DNA of 64,000 nt, from positions 2,604,001-2,668,000 of the forward strand of contig NZ_CAWLFA010000001.1 in assembly GCF_963860125.1 (NCBI RefSeq), read 5' to 3'. The notes beneath the pieces are model-generated. The model did not search any database, had not been told where the DNA came from, and saw only the letters and a program-made list of their open reading frames with translations. A program made the translations under genes and the position numbers. Positions 9,507 through 19,000 of the stretch are shown here, in pieces. The DNA is from Picosynechococcus sp. PCC 7002. Its GTDB lineage: Bacteria > Cyanobacteriota > Cyanobacteriia > Cyanobacteriales > MRBY01. Each line of letters begins with the position of its first letter. Within the stretch, counting starts at the first letter, position 1.

Positions 9507-10598
9507 ATGAAATCCCGTTCCCTGTCCCTCTGCGGACTTTTTCTTGGCTTGGCGATCGCCACCGGTTGCACCCCAGCTACCAATAACAATGGTGCCACCG
9601 ATACAACCACTGATCCTGGTGCTCCCTCCAGTGAAGCAACCGGCGAAATTAACCTTTATTCTTCGCGGCACTACGACAGCGACGCAGAATTATACGAAGC
9701 ATTTTCCGAAGCCACCGGCATTGAAGTGAATCTCATTGAAGGCAGTGACGACGAACTCCTAGAACGGATCAGAACCGAGGGCGAAAATAGTCCCGCCGAT
9801 GTCCTGATCACAGTAGACGTGGCCAGACTCTGGCGTGCCCAACAGGATGGTTTACTGCAACCCACAGAGTCCGAAGTGCTGACCAGTGCCATTCCCGAAA
9901 ATCTGCGCAGTAGCGACAACACCTGGTTTGGTCTGACAAAACGGGCACGGATTATTGTGTACAACACCGAAACCGTTGATCCGGCTGAACTGTCCACCTA
10001 CGAAGACCTTGCTGATCCGAAATGGGAAGGTCGGGTTTGTGTCCGCAGCTCCAGCAACACCTATAACCAGTCCCTCGTGGCTGCGAAAATTGTCGAAAAA
10101 GGTGCTGAAGCCACCGAAGAATGGGTACAAGGTTTAGTGGCGAACTTCGCCCGTGAGCCGGAAGGGAACGATACCGCCCAAATTCAAGCTGTCGCTTCTG
10201 GGGTTTGTGATGTCGCCCTGGTCAATAGCTACTATGTCGCCCGTCTGCGTGCCTCTGAAGATCCCCAAGATCAAGAAATCGTGGCAAATATTGGGGCATT
10301 TTTCCCGAACCAAAACGAAGGCGAAGGTGGCACCCACATCAACATCAGTGGGGCTGGCATTATCGCCAATGCACCGAACGTCGAAGCAGCCCAAGAATTT
10401 TTGGAGTTTATGGTGACCCCAGAAGCCCAGGAAATTTTCGCCAACAATAATAATGAATATCCCGTGGTGGATACCGTTGCCCCCAATGACGTGGTGGCCC
10501 AGTTTGGCGACTGGACAGCTTCGGATCTACCCCTCGAAAGTTTTGGTGAGCAAAATGCCGAAGCCGTCATGTTGATGGATCGCGCTGGTTGGAAATAG
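9507..10598 (+). CDS. futA: Iron(III) ABC transporter substrate-binding lipoprotein, FutA/IdiA type
   Basis: Periplasmic ferric-iron binder. Lipobox IATGC places the lipid anchor at Cys21, followed by an Asn/Thr/Pro-rich linker. The mature protein opens with INLYSSRHYDSD, the typical FutA start with clustered tyrosines; further conserved Tyr residues occur at SSSNTYNQSLVA and LVNSYYVAR, matching the tyrosine-rich iron site of the family. 363 residues, usual for FutA1/FutA2/IdiA. No permease or ATPase gene is adjacent, as is common in cyanobacteria. Iron (Fur) control is expected, but I cannot point to a clear Fur box upstream. Confidence 0.93.
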   Translation: MKSRSLSLCGLFLGLAIATGCTPATNNNGATDTTTDPGAPSSEATGEINLYSSRHYDSDAELYEAFSEATGIEVNLIEGSDDELLERIRTEGENSPADVLITVDVARLWRAQQDGLLQPTESEVLTSAIPENLRSSDNTWFGLTKRARIIVYNTETVDPAELSTYEDLADPKWEGRVCVRSSSNTYNQSLVAAKIVEKGAEATEEWVQGLVANFAREPEGNDTAQIQAVASGVCDVALVNSYYVARLRASEDPQDQEIVANIGAFFPNQNEGEGGTHINISGAGIIANAPNVEAAQEFLEFMVTPEAQEIFANNNNEYPVVDTVAPNDVVAQFGDWTASDLPLESFGEQNAEAVMLMDRAGWK

Positions 10599-10650
10599 AT
10601 CCGGCCCCCTGCACCATTTGTTTTTCCTCTTATTGATGTACATAGCAATG

Positions 10651-10686
10651 ATCTTCCTTCAAGACCTTTGAGGGAAGATTTTTTTT
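10651..10686 (+). terminator. Rho-independent terminator after futA
   Basis: Twelve-base stem ATCTTCCTTCAA / TTGAGGGAAGAT with one G-U pair and a six-base loop, followed by a run of eight T. It lies 50 bases after the futA stop. Confidence 0.9.
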
Positions 10687-11022
10687 GCAAGAGGCTCCAT
10701 CGAGGCCCGTTCATTTCTGTTATTTTTCAGGAGATTGACTTTTTCCCATAACCGCAATGAGGCGAAGATTTGATGGCGATCGCCACCGAAAGGAAACCAA
10801 AACCGAATCAGTTCCTCAGCAGATTATTCAGGATCACAAACATTAGCTATCCCCGGCGAAAATTGCCCCCAATCTCCAGGGCCGAGCCGCCCAAAAGCCC
10901 GCCTTATCCCAACGCCAAGCCCGCGCAAGTCTGACAAAAAACACATCGATTTTCCCGTAAAAAAACTTAATAGCATAAACCCGTAAAACCAGTTAACCTA
11001 CGAAACTGAGCAGTCTTTTAAT
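10687..11022. other. Intergenic region between futA and heme oxygenase
   Basis: About 340 bases without an ORF of note. It contains one HIP1-like site near 10775 and a GC-rich stretch (10850-10925) that turns abruptly AT-rich towards the heme oxygenase gene. No small RNA could be recognised, though there is room for one. Confidence 0.45.
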
Positions 11023-11044
11023 TTTGTTAACTTTCTTTAACAAA
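11023..11044. promoter_or_regulatory. Inverted repeat in the heme oxygenase promoter region
   Basis: Perfect 8-base arms TTTGTTAA and TTAACAAA separated by six bases, 48-69 bases upstream of the heme oxygenase ATG. TTAA also recurs at 11018, 11027, 11037 and 11049, roughly once per helical turn. This looks like an operator; the regulator is unknown. Confidence 0.45.
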
Positions 11045-11091
11045 CCTTTTAATATCTATTCATTTTCAGTAAGAACAAGGGACTTATTTCT

Positions 11092-11814
11092 ATGGTCGCT
11101 AACCTAGCAACAATGTTGAGAGAGGGAACGAAAACTTCCCACACGATGGCGGAAAACGTTGGCTTCGTGAAATGCTTCCTGAAGGGAGTCGTGGAGAAAA
11201 AATCCTACCGGAAGCTTGTGGCAGACCTTTACTATGTTTACTCAGCGATGGAAGAGGAGATGGAGCGCCTCAAGGATCATCCCGTCGTCTCCCAAATTTA
11301 TTTCCCTGAGTTAAACCGTAAACAAAGTCTCGAAACGGATCTACGCTATTATTTTGGCCCCAATTGGCAAGCCGAAGCAAAAATTACTCCCGCTGGTCAG
11401 GCTTATGTGGATCGCATCCATGAAGTGGCCCAGACCGCACCGGAACTCTTAGTCAGCCATTCCTACACCCGCTACCTGGGCGATCTCTCTGGGGGACAAA
11501 TCCTCAAGAAAATTGCCCAAAATGCGATGAACCTCGACGGCGAAGGGACGGCCTTCTATGAGTTTGAGAATATCTCTGATGAAAAGGCCTTTAAAGACAA
11601 GTACCGGGCGGCAATGAACAGCTTGGATGTGCCGGAAGAAACGGCAGAGCAAATTGTCCAGGAAGCCAATGATGCCTTTGGCATGAATATGAATATGTTC
11701 AAGGAGCTAGAAGGAAACCTCGTTAAGGCCATCGGTGTGATGCTTTTCAATACCTTGACCCGTCGCCGCACCAAGGGCAGCACCGACGCTGATCTATCTC
11801 CGGCGAGCAACTAA
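11092..11814 (+). CDS. ho1: Heme oxygenase (biliverdin-forming, phycobilin pathway)
   Basis: Cleaves heme to biliverdin IX-alpha, CO and iron using reduced ferredoxin, the first step to phycocyanobilin. 240 residues, the usual cyanobacterial length. The proximal heme ligand is His17 (LREGTKTSHTMAENV) and the distal helix carries the glycine-rich signature YLGDLSGGQIL. The C-terminus is soluble, with no membrane anchor, as expected for the bacterial form. The gene stands alone with its own terminator. A TTAA-rich inverted repeat lies just upstream and may control it. Confidence 0.97.
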   Translation: MVANLATMLREGTKTSHTMAENVGFVKCFLKGVVEKKSYRKLVADLYYVYSAMEEEMERLKDHPVVSQIYFPELNRKQSLETDLRYYFGPNWQAEAKITPAGQAYVDRIHEVAQTAPELLVSHSYTRYLGDLSGGQILKKIAQNAMNLDGEGTAFYEFENISDEKAFKDKYRAAMNSLDVPEETAEQIVQEANDAFGMNMNMFKELEGNLVKAIGVMLFNTLTRRRTKGSTDADLSPASN

Positions 11815-11841
11815 CAAGTTTCGTCTAAACCTCAAACAATG

Positions 11842-11878
11842 AATTCCTCAGTCGCGGTTGTGATTGGGGAATTTTTTT
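11842..11878 (+). terminator. Rho-independent terminator after ho1
   Basis: Twelve-pair stem starting AATTCCTCAGTC and closing with GATTGGGGAATT (two G-U pairs), eight-base loop, then seven T. It sits between convergent genes, three bases from the SLH gene's stop. Confidence 0.88.
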
Positions 11879-11880
11879 AG

Positions 11881-13086
11881 CTATGGGTTTTGGGAAGCGG
11901 GAGGATTGTTCTCTGTATCAGTGGTTTGGTTACTTTGGTTCGAGGTTTGGCGATCGCCACGGGCAGTGGCAGCGGATAGACCCTCGCCTTGGTAGCCGAA
12001 ATACCACAGGGCGATCGCCACTTCCTGTTGAGTGACCGTTTTTTGGGGTTGGAAGAGGGTGGTATAGCCAAATACCCGCCGCACATTGGCTTGGTCACCG
12101 TTTTGAAAGTCCACGTAGAGGGCTTGGAGGGCTCTGGTGTCAATTTTGGCGGCATCCTGAAAGCCCCAGGTTTCGGCGATATTATCGAGGCTGGTTTGGG
12201 GCAGAGCCTGGCGACGGTCAAGGGGCACTTTCCAGGCGATCAGGCTTTCCCGGGTGAGGGGGGCATCGGGGCGAAAGGTGGTAATGGTGTCGTTGGTGAG
12301 GCTTGAGGGAATAATTCCGGCTTCGGCCAACCCTTGAATGAACGGAAAGTCGGGGTCGCTGGCCGGTACATCGGTGAAGATGGGTTTACTGCTGGCATTG
12401 GCGCGGCGAATTTGTTGGTTTTGGCGATCGCCATAGATCGCGTTGTGGGCTTTGAAAAGCCAGCGGGCAAATTGGCGTCTGGTGATCACCGTATCGGCCT
12501 GAAAATCCGCAGCGGTAAAAACCTGGAGGGCAACGAGATCTTGCACCTGGGTAGGAAGTTCCGCATTTGCGTTATCGGTCGGTACTGGATCGTTAGTCCC
12601 GGTGGTGCTTAAAGTTCGGTAACTGAGGACAAAGGTGGTGCCCACGACGGCCTGGTCGGAGTCATTGGTAGTGGGAGAAGCAGCTTCCGACAAAGACAGG
12701 GTTACTTCTAGGTCGCTGGTGCGGGCGACAATTTCTAAGAGATTATCCGTCGCGGCAGTGGGGGACGCGACAATTTCCCAGGGAGCTTCGCCAAAGGCTT
12801 TACGGTAAAAGGCTTCGAGGCTCTGGACATTATCGGCGATCGCCCAGACGGTGGTCTTGTCTTCTGCTTGAATGAGGGTTGCTTCGGGATAGAGGGGAAT
12901 TTCTGCCGGAAAATCAGTCGGTAAGGACGAATCTGCTGGGGGGTCGGTTTCCGCAGCCTGTTCCTGTTGTTCTACGAGGCGCGGATCGGGAGCTAGACTC
13001 TCCTCTAAATTGCCTAACTGGGCACAGCCCCCCAAGAGCACCAATAACCCACCCAAAAGTCCAAATTTCTGCCAACTGTACTGCAC
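11881..13086 (-). CDS. Lipoprotein with S-layer-homology-like region
   Basis: 401 residues, GTG start. The signal peptide ends in lipobox LLGGC (Cys21), so the protein is probably membrane-anchored and faces the periplasm. Residues 50-170 form a domain of unknown function beginning IPLYPEATLIQAEDKTTVW. From about residue 185 SLH-like motifs follow: ITRRQFARWLFKAHNAI, FTDVPASDPDFPFIQGLAEAGII, FRPDAPLTRESLIAW and VTQQEVAIALWYFGYQ. Cyanobacterial SLH domains normally contact peptidoglycan-linked polymer, so a role in envelope attachment is inferred. The C-terminus is Asn/Gln/Thr-rich and disordered. It lies next to the flotillin gene on the same strand, with 105 bases between them. Confidence 0.75.
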   Translation of the reverse strand: MQYSWQKFGLLGGLLVLLGGCAQLGNLEESLAPDPRLVEQQEQAAETDPPADSSLPTDFPAEIPLYPEATLIQAEDKTTVWAIADNVQSLEAFYRKAFGEAPWEIVASPTAATDNLLEIVARTSDLEVTLSLSEAASPTTNDSDQAVVGTTFVLSYRTLSTTGTNDPVPTDNANAELPTQVQDLVALQVFTAADFQADTVITRRQFARWLFKAHNAIYGDRQNQQIRRANASSKPIFTDVPASDPDFPFIQGLAEAGIIPSSLTNDTITTFRPDAPLTRESLIAWKVPLDRRQALPQTSLDNIAETWGFQDAAKIDTRALQALYVDFQNGDQANVRRVFGYTTLFQPQKTVTQQEVAIALWYFGYQGEGLSAATARGDRQTSNQSNQTTDTENNPPASQNP

Positions 13087-13191
13087 GCCTGGTTTGCCGC
13101 TAAATTCACATCGTTTGTGATCGTAGCGTATTCCCTCGCTCGGTTGGCGATCGCCTTTTTGGAAAATCGAGTTTAAGAATCCCTGAAAAAA

Positions 13192-15165
13192 TTATGCCCC
13201 TTCAGAATCTTTTGCCTCCTTGGGCAGCGGGACAAAAGTAGTGGGTAGCGGCGAGGTTTCAGAGGATGTTGTCGTTGTCTTTTTCTCTTTTAACTCAGCC
13301 AGGAGAGTTTCCACATTTTGCAACACCTCGTTATTGCTGGTGTCTGCATCGTTATCCTGCAACAAGCCTTTCACCTGGGCCAACAGCGTCCCCAATTTAC
13401 CGTCTTCTAAAAGACCATTGACCAACGACAAACCGCTCGTCGAGAGCAACAATTTATTAATCTCCCCCAGGCCAGCCCCATCGCCATTGGTGCCCGGAAA
13501 GGCAAATACTTTTGCATCGCCCAGGACGCCGGGTTGGGGAGCGAGGGATTTCATAATGTCTGGCAGTTGGTCGGCGAGGGTCGGTAAAAAGAGCTTCATC
13601 AATTCCGCAGTGCGGTTGGCATTGCTCAGGGCATTTTCTGCTTCGATTAGAGCCTGTTTCCCCTGGGCCTCGGCGAGGGCTTGGTAGCGGTTGGCATCGG
13701 CCAGGGTGCGGATCGATTCGGCCTCTAGTTCCGCCGCTTGACGGGCAATTTCTGCTTGACGCCGCCGCCGGAACACATCGATTTCCACCACGTTTTGGTC
13801 AGCGATGCGTTTTTGATCGGCTTCTTTTTCAGCATCAATGATCGCCAGGCGTTGTTCCCGGTTGGCCTGTTCGACGGCCTTGGAGGTGGCCACAGCTTCT
13901 TCGGCCCGGGTGCGTTCGGCCTCGGCGGCGAGGCGTTCTTTTTCTTTATTGGCAATGGCGATCGCCGCCTGCTGTTGGGCGATTTTTGCTTCCTCTTCCG
14001 CCTCCGCCATGGCAATTTTGAGGGCTTTATTTTGCTGTTCGAGGGAAATATCGGCGGCAATTTGATTTTGCTGAATCGAAAGTTTCTGTTGAATTTTCTC
14101 CTCTTCGACGGCCTTTTCCTGAAGAATGCGATTGCGTTCAATCTTGGCTAATTCTTGATCCTGGGATGCCTGAATTTCCTGGGCCTGTTGTGCCTTGAGG
14201 AATTCAATTTCCTTCGCTTGATTGAGCTTGGCTTCTTCCTTCGCCTTAGCCAGCTTCAGGGATTTTTGTTCGGCGGCGAGTTCCTGTTCTTCGATTTCTA
14301 CCTTGGTGTTGAGTTCTAGCTCCCGCTTTTCCTTCAGCACCGTTAGCTCAACATCGAGTTTTTGTTTAATGGATTTTTGGATTGTTTCCGTGCGGAGGCG
14401 GACGCCTTGGGCATCGAAGAAATTATTTTCATCGTAGGTGTCGCTTTCTTCGATTTCAGAAATGGCAATATTGTTGAGAGTCAAACCTACTTTCTTGAGA
14501 TCCTGCTGAATTAGATTCAAAACCTCGTCAGCAAATCCCAGTTTGTCAGAATCAATTTCGGCAATGCTTTTGCGTTTAGCGGCGGCCCGAATCGCGTCAT
14601 CGGCTCGTTTCTCCAGGGCTTCTTTGATATCTGCTTCGGAAATGCGCCCCTGCTTGGATAACCGGGCGGCGGCGACTAAAACATCTTCTTCATTGGCATT
14701 GATACAAACGTAAAATGTGACCCGCATATTTGCCCGCAGGTAATCTTGGGTGCGGACAGCGAGGTTTCCGGTACGTTCGACATCGATGGAAATTTCTCGC
14801 AGCGGTACGCGAGTTAACTCGTGGAATCCCGGTAAAACAATGCAACCTCCGTTGAGAATGACCGTTTTCTTTTTGCGAATCACGCCCCCGGTACGGACAA
14901 AGGCTTCGTTGTTGGGGGTAATGACATAGACCCTGGTGTAGGCCCAAATGCTCATCAAAAAGAGCACAATCAGGGTGACGATAATGCCTGGAAAGATCAA
15001 CGCGCCACTAACAGGGAGTTGGGCGGGGGTCAGGGTGGCCGAGGCCGGGGAGGTGGGATGCGGATCAAGCCGCAGTGCCTGGGCGTCGATTTTGGAATCG
15101 AGTAACTCTACATCCATGGTGCTCAGTTCAGGCAGAGATTGGAGCAGGGTAAACCAAAACTTCAT
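13192..15165 (-). CDS. Flotillin-like SPFH/band 7 protein
   Basis: 657 residues. An N-terminal membrane segment (about residues 52-75, GIIVTLIVLFLMSIWAY) precedes an SPFH domain with VITPNNEAFVRTGGVIRKKKTV and LREISIDVERTGNLAVRTQD. A very long Glu/Ala/Lys/Gln-rich coiled coil follows (about 270-500), including the flotillin-type EAE/AEA repeats. The final 60 residues are a Thr/Ser/Pro-rich tail not typical of the family. Flotillins organise membrane microdomains and oligomerise through the coiled coil. The ATG at 15165 gives an N-terminal extension; an internal Met (MDVELLD, residue 17) is an alternative start. Confidence 0.88.
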   Translation of the reverse strand: MKFWFTLLQSLPELSTMDVELLDSKIDAQALRLDPHPTSPASATLTPAQLPVSGALIFPGIIVTLIVLFLMSIWAYTRVYVITPNNEAFVRTGGVIRKKKTVILNGGCIVLPGFHELTRVPLREISIDVERTGNLAVRTQDYLRANMRVTFYVCINANEEDVLVAAARLSKQGRISEADIKEALEKRADDAIRAAAKRKSIAEIDSDKLGFADEVLNLIQQDLKKVGLTLNNIAISEIEESDTYDENNFFDAQGVRLRTETIQKSIKQKLDVELTVLKEKRELELNTKVEIEEQELAAEQKSLKLAKAKEEAKLNQAKEIEFLKAQQAQEIQASQDQELAKIERNRILQEKAVEEEKIQQKLSIQQNQIAADISLEQQNKALKIAMAEAEEEAKIAQQQAAIAIANKEKERLAAEAERTRAEEAVATSKAVEQANREQRLAIIDAEKEADQKRIADQNVVEIDVFRRRRQAEIARQAAELEAESIRTLADANRYQALAEAQGKQALIEAENALSNANRTAELMKLFLPTLADQLPDIMKSLAPQPGVLGDAKVFAFPGTNGDGAGLGEINKLLLSTSGLSLVNGLLEDGKLGTLLAQVKGLLQDNDADTSNNEVLQNVETLLAELKEKKTTTTSSETSPLPTTFVPLPKEAKDSEGA

Positions 15166-15396
15166 GGGGCACGCATCCTTTGGTAACGGGCATTCTGTTT
15201 TTATTTTGCCCGTGTCCCCTGGGAATCAAGCGATTCACGCAACAATATTTACATCTGTCCGATGAATGGGCTTTTTGCGATCGCCAGTTCCAAAAAAACA
15301 GTGCGGTAGGGAGCCCATGGCTATGTACAATGGAAAAACTGTTTGCTCTCCAGAGAGCTTTAGAGATATTTGTACGAGAGAGGACAAGAAAGGTTT

Positions 15397-15606
15397 ATGA
15401 ACGTTGGCGATCGCATCCGTGTTACGGCATCTGTCATTGTGTACAACCACCCCCAAAACCGGAAAAAAGCCTTTGATCTAAAAGGTATGGAAGGGACCAT
15501 CGAAACGATTATCGGCCGCCCGATCACCGCAACGTTACCAATCAAAGTCCGGTTCGACCCGAAATATGCGGCCCACCTCCGGGAAGAGGAAATCGAAGTC
15601 ATCTAA
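15397..15606 (+). CDS. ftrV: Ferredoxin-thioredoxin reductase, variable chain
   Basis: The small SH3-like subunit that packs against the catalytic FtrC chain and helps pass electrons from ferredoxin to thioredoxins in the light. About 69 residues from the ATG at 15397 (MNVGDRIRVTASVIVYNHP), with GMEGTI and IKVRFDPKYAAHLREEEIEVI at the end, all characteristic. A TTG at 15370 would add nine residues (MYERGQERF); the ATG matches the family start. ftrC is not in the window, as is usual. Confidence 0.93.
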   Translation: MNVGDRIRVTASVIVYNHPQNRKKAFDLKGMEGTIETIIGRPITATLPIKVRFDPKYAAHLREEEIEVI

Positions 15607-15686
15607 AACTCAGTCAGGGGCGATCGCCGGCCCAGCTATAAATTAACCCAACGAATTATTTTTTTGAGGGTGCTCTCGATGGGACA

Positions 15687-15887
15687 TTAGGACTGACCTA
15701 GTGTCCTTAAGTTTTTAGATTCACTTTGGTCTGTGGAGTCAATGTCTACCTCTGGGGTAAGTTCTCCAGTGCCGCCACACAGGGGACAGGTCATTTCGTA
15801 TTGGGCTTGGCCACCACAATCGCGCTCGATAATAAAACCTTGACCCGCACAATATTGGCACAAAAGAGTTGTGGTATCAGTTGTCAT
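15687..15887 (-). CDS. Small protein with DnaJ-type zinc finger motifs
   Basis: 66 residues. It has two CxxC-x-G-x-G motifs, CQYCAGQG (Cys10/13) and CPLCGGTG (Cys34/37), separated by about 20 residues, with an extra Cys24. This is the pattern of half of the DnaJ cysteine-rich domain and of plant BSD2-like proteins. There is no J-domain. The acidic C-terminal third looks disordered. A zinc-binding chaperone or assembly role is inference. It is divergent from the 5-oxoprolinase gene with about 120 bases between the starts. Confidence 0.65.
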   Translation of the reverse strand: MTTDTTTLLCQYCAGQGFIIERDCGGQAQYEMTCPLCGGTGELTPEVDIDSTDQSESKNLRTLGQS

Positions 15888-16008
15888 GGCACAGAAGAAA
15901 ATAAAAAGCCTGCTCCATTGAACACCAAATTTCTCGCTGGTGACACCACAGAACGCAAAACAAATAGACTTTATTCAAGACCACGCAAACCTTGGAACCC
16001 AGAGGATT

Positions 16009-19000
16009 ATGGTGACAATTTCTTCTCGCTGGCAATTTTGGATTGATCGAGGTGGCACCTTTACGGATATCGTCGCAAAACGCCCCGATGGCGGGCTGGT
16101 TACCCATAAGTTGCTGTCAGAAAATCCAGAATGTTACCCCGATGCGCCGGTGCAGGGTATCCGGAATTTATTGGGTCTCAGTCCGGATCAATCGATCCCC
16201 ACTGAAAATATTGAAGTGATCAAAATGGGGACGACGGTGGCGACCAATGCCCTCCTAGAGCGCAAAGGCGATCGCCTAGTTCTCGTGATCACCCAGGGCT
16301 TTCGGGATGCGTTGCGTATTGGTTATCAACATCGCCCGGATATTTTTGCCCTAGAGATTAAGCTGCCAGAGATGCTCTATGAACGGGTGATCGAGGCGGC
16401 GGAACGAGTCGATGCCCAAGGCAATATTTTGCAGCCATTGGATCTCGATCAAGTGCGGCAGGATTTACAAAACGCTTTTGATGCAGGGATTCGCAGTTGT
16501 GGCGTGGTGTTGATGCATGGCTACCGTTACCCTGACCACGAACGACAAATTGGGGCGATCGCCAAAGAAATCGGGTTTACGCAAATCTCCCTATCCCACC
16601 AGGTCAGTCCGTTGATGAAGCTGGTTAGTCGGGGGGATACAACGATGGTAGATGGTTATTTATCGCCAATTTTGCGCCGCTATGTGGATCAGGTGGCGGG
16701 TTATCTCCAAGCCGAGAGCCAGGGGCCAAAGCTGATGTTTATGCAGTCCAATGGGGGGCTGGCGGAGGCAACGCAATTCCAAGGGAAAGACAGCATTCTC
16801 TCCGGGCCAGCGGGGGGCATTGTCGGGGCGGTAAAAACCTGTGCGATCGCCGGCTTTGAGAAAATTGTCACCTTTGACATGGGAGGCACCTCCACCGATG
16901 TCGCCCACTACGACGGTAGCTACGAACGCAGCTTTGAAACGGAAATTGCCGGGGTACGCTTGAAAACACCGATGATGGCGATCCACACTGTCGCGGCGGG
17001 GGGCGGTTCCCTAGTGCAATACGACGGCGCACGGTTTCGGGTCGGGCCAGAATCTGCCGGGGCGCATCCGGGGCCAGCCTGTTACGGCAAAGGGGGGCCA
17101 CTGACGGTCACGGACTGCAATGTGCTCCTAGGAAAAATTCAGCCAGATTTCTTTCCGCAGGTTTTTGGCTCAGACGGTAAAGCTCCCCTAGATCGCGCCA
17201 TTGTTACAGAAAAGTTCCAAGCCCTCGCTGAAACTTTAGCGCAAGAGCCCGCCGAGATTGCCGCTGGTTTTTTGGCGATCGCCGTGGAGAATATGAGTAA
17301 CGCAATCAAGCAAATTTCCCTGCAACGGGGTCACGATGTGAGTGACTATGCCCTCTGCTGCTTTGGGGGGGCTGGGGGACAACATGCCTGTGCGATCGCC
17401 GAAACCTTGGGGATTAAAACTATTGTGATCCATCCCTTTGCGGGGGTGTTGTCCGCCTATGGCATTGGTTTGGCCGAAATTCGCATCTTAAAGGAAAAAG
17501 CCATTGAAAAGGTCTTAGAAGCGGATCTTTTCCCTGAACTAGAAGCAGAATTCCAGCAACTTAAGCACCAGGCGATCGCAGAACTTAGTCAGCAACATCC
17601 CCCAAGTGAAGCGGAAATTTTTGAGGAACGGAAAGCCCATCTGAAATACCAGGGTACCGACTCGACGTTAATTGTCACCTTCGCTGATCAAAAAACCATG
17701 GTGGCAGAGTTTTCCGCCCTCCACCAACAACGCTATGGGTTTACTCTGCCCGATAAGGCGTTGATCGTCGAATCCATTAGCCTGGAACTTATTTGCGAAA
17801 CCCAAACCGCGACGGAAACGCCCCAGCCCCAACGCACTGCTGGCCCTGTAAAACCGATGGAAACCGTAGCGATATATAGCGGTGGTCAATGGCAACAAAC
17901 CCCCGTTTATGACTGCGCCGTCCTCCAGCCCGGTGATGTGATTCCCAGTCCTGCCTTAATCATCGAAAAAACTGGCACAAACGTCATCGAACCCGGTTGG
18001 CAAGGCCGCTTAAATGAATACAATCACTTGATCCTCGAAAAAGTCAGTGACATCTCTCGGGAAATTACACCTGTACCCACAGATTTCCGTCAACCAGATC
18101 CCGTCACCCTCGAAATTTTTAATAATCTCTTTCGGGCGATCGCCGAACAGATGGGCGTGACTCTACAAAACACCAGTTACTCGGTCAATATCAAAGAACG
18201 CCTCGATTTTTCCTGCGCGATTTTCGATCCCCAGGGTCACCTCGTCGCCAATGCCCCCCACATTCCTGTCCACCTCGGCTCCATGAGTGAGAGCGTTTAC
18301 AGCTTGATCCAGGCCCACGGAACGCACCTCCAACCCGGAGATGTGTATATGTCAAATAATCCCTACAATGGCGGCACCCATTTACCCGACGTGACGGTAA
18401 TTACGCCTGTTTTCGCGCCGGGACAAGGGGAAAATACTCAGGCTAAACCTTTATTTTTCGTTGCGTCTCGCGGTCACCATGCCGATCTAGGGGGGATTAC
18501 GCCGGGGTCGATGCCGCCCCAAAGCACCCAGATCCAGGAAGAAGGGATTTTAATCGACAATGTTTGCCTTGTGAAACAGGGGAAATTCCAAACGGAAACC
18601 GTGGCGCAATTGTTTACCGACGCTGCCTATCCCGTGCGCAATTTAACGCAGAATTTAGCGGATCTCCAGGCGCAAATTGCCGCCAACGAAAAAGGACTCC
18701 AGGAACTGCAACGACTGGTGCGCCATTACGGTCAGGGGATGGTTTTGGCCTATATGCAGCACGTGCAAGATAATGCCGAACAAGCGGTCAAACAGCAGCT
18801 TCAACGACTCCAAGACGGGGAATTTACCGTCAATCTAGACAATGGCGATCGCCTCCAGGTCAGCATCCAAATTAATCGCGAGCAGCAAACGGCCACGGTG
18901 GATTTTACGGGTACTTCTCCCCAATCAAAGACGAACTTTAACGCCCCCAAAGCTGTGACCCAAGCAGCGGTATTGTACGTTTTTCGGAGTTTGGTACAGG

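Noticed and set aside
11018..11052. Pho box (PhoB-type tandem repeats) upstream of ho1
   Set aside because: Repeat spacing is 9, 10 and 12 bases instead of a regular 11, so it does not meet the Pho-box pattern.
13725..14151. Long open frames antisense to or out of frame with the flotillin coiled coil
   Set aside because: They arise from the Glu/Ala/Lys-rich codon pattern of the flotillin gene; their proteins show no domain and no ribosome site.
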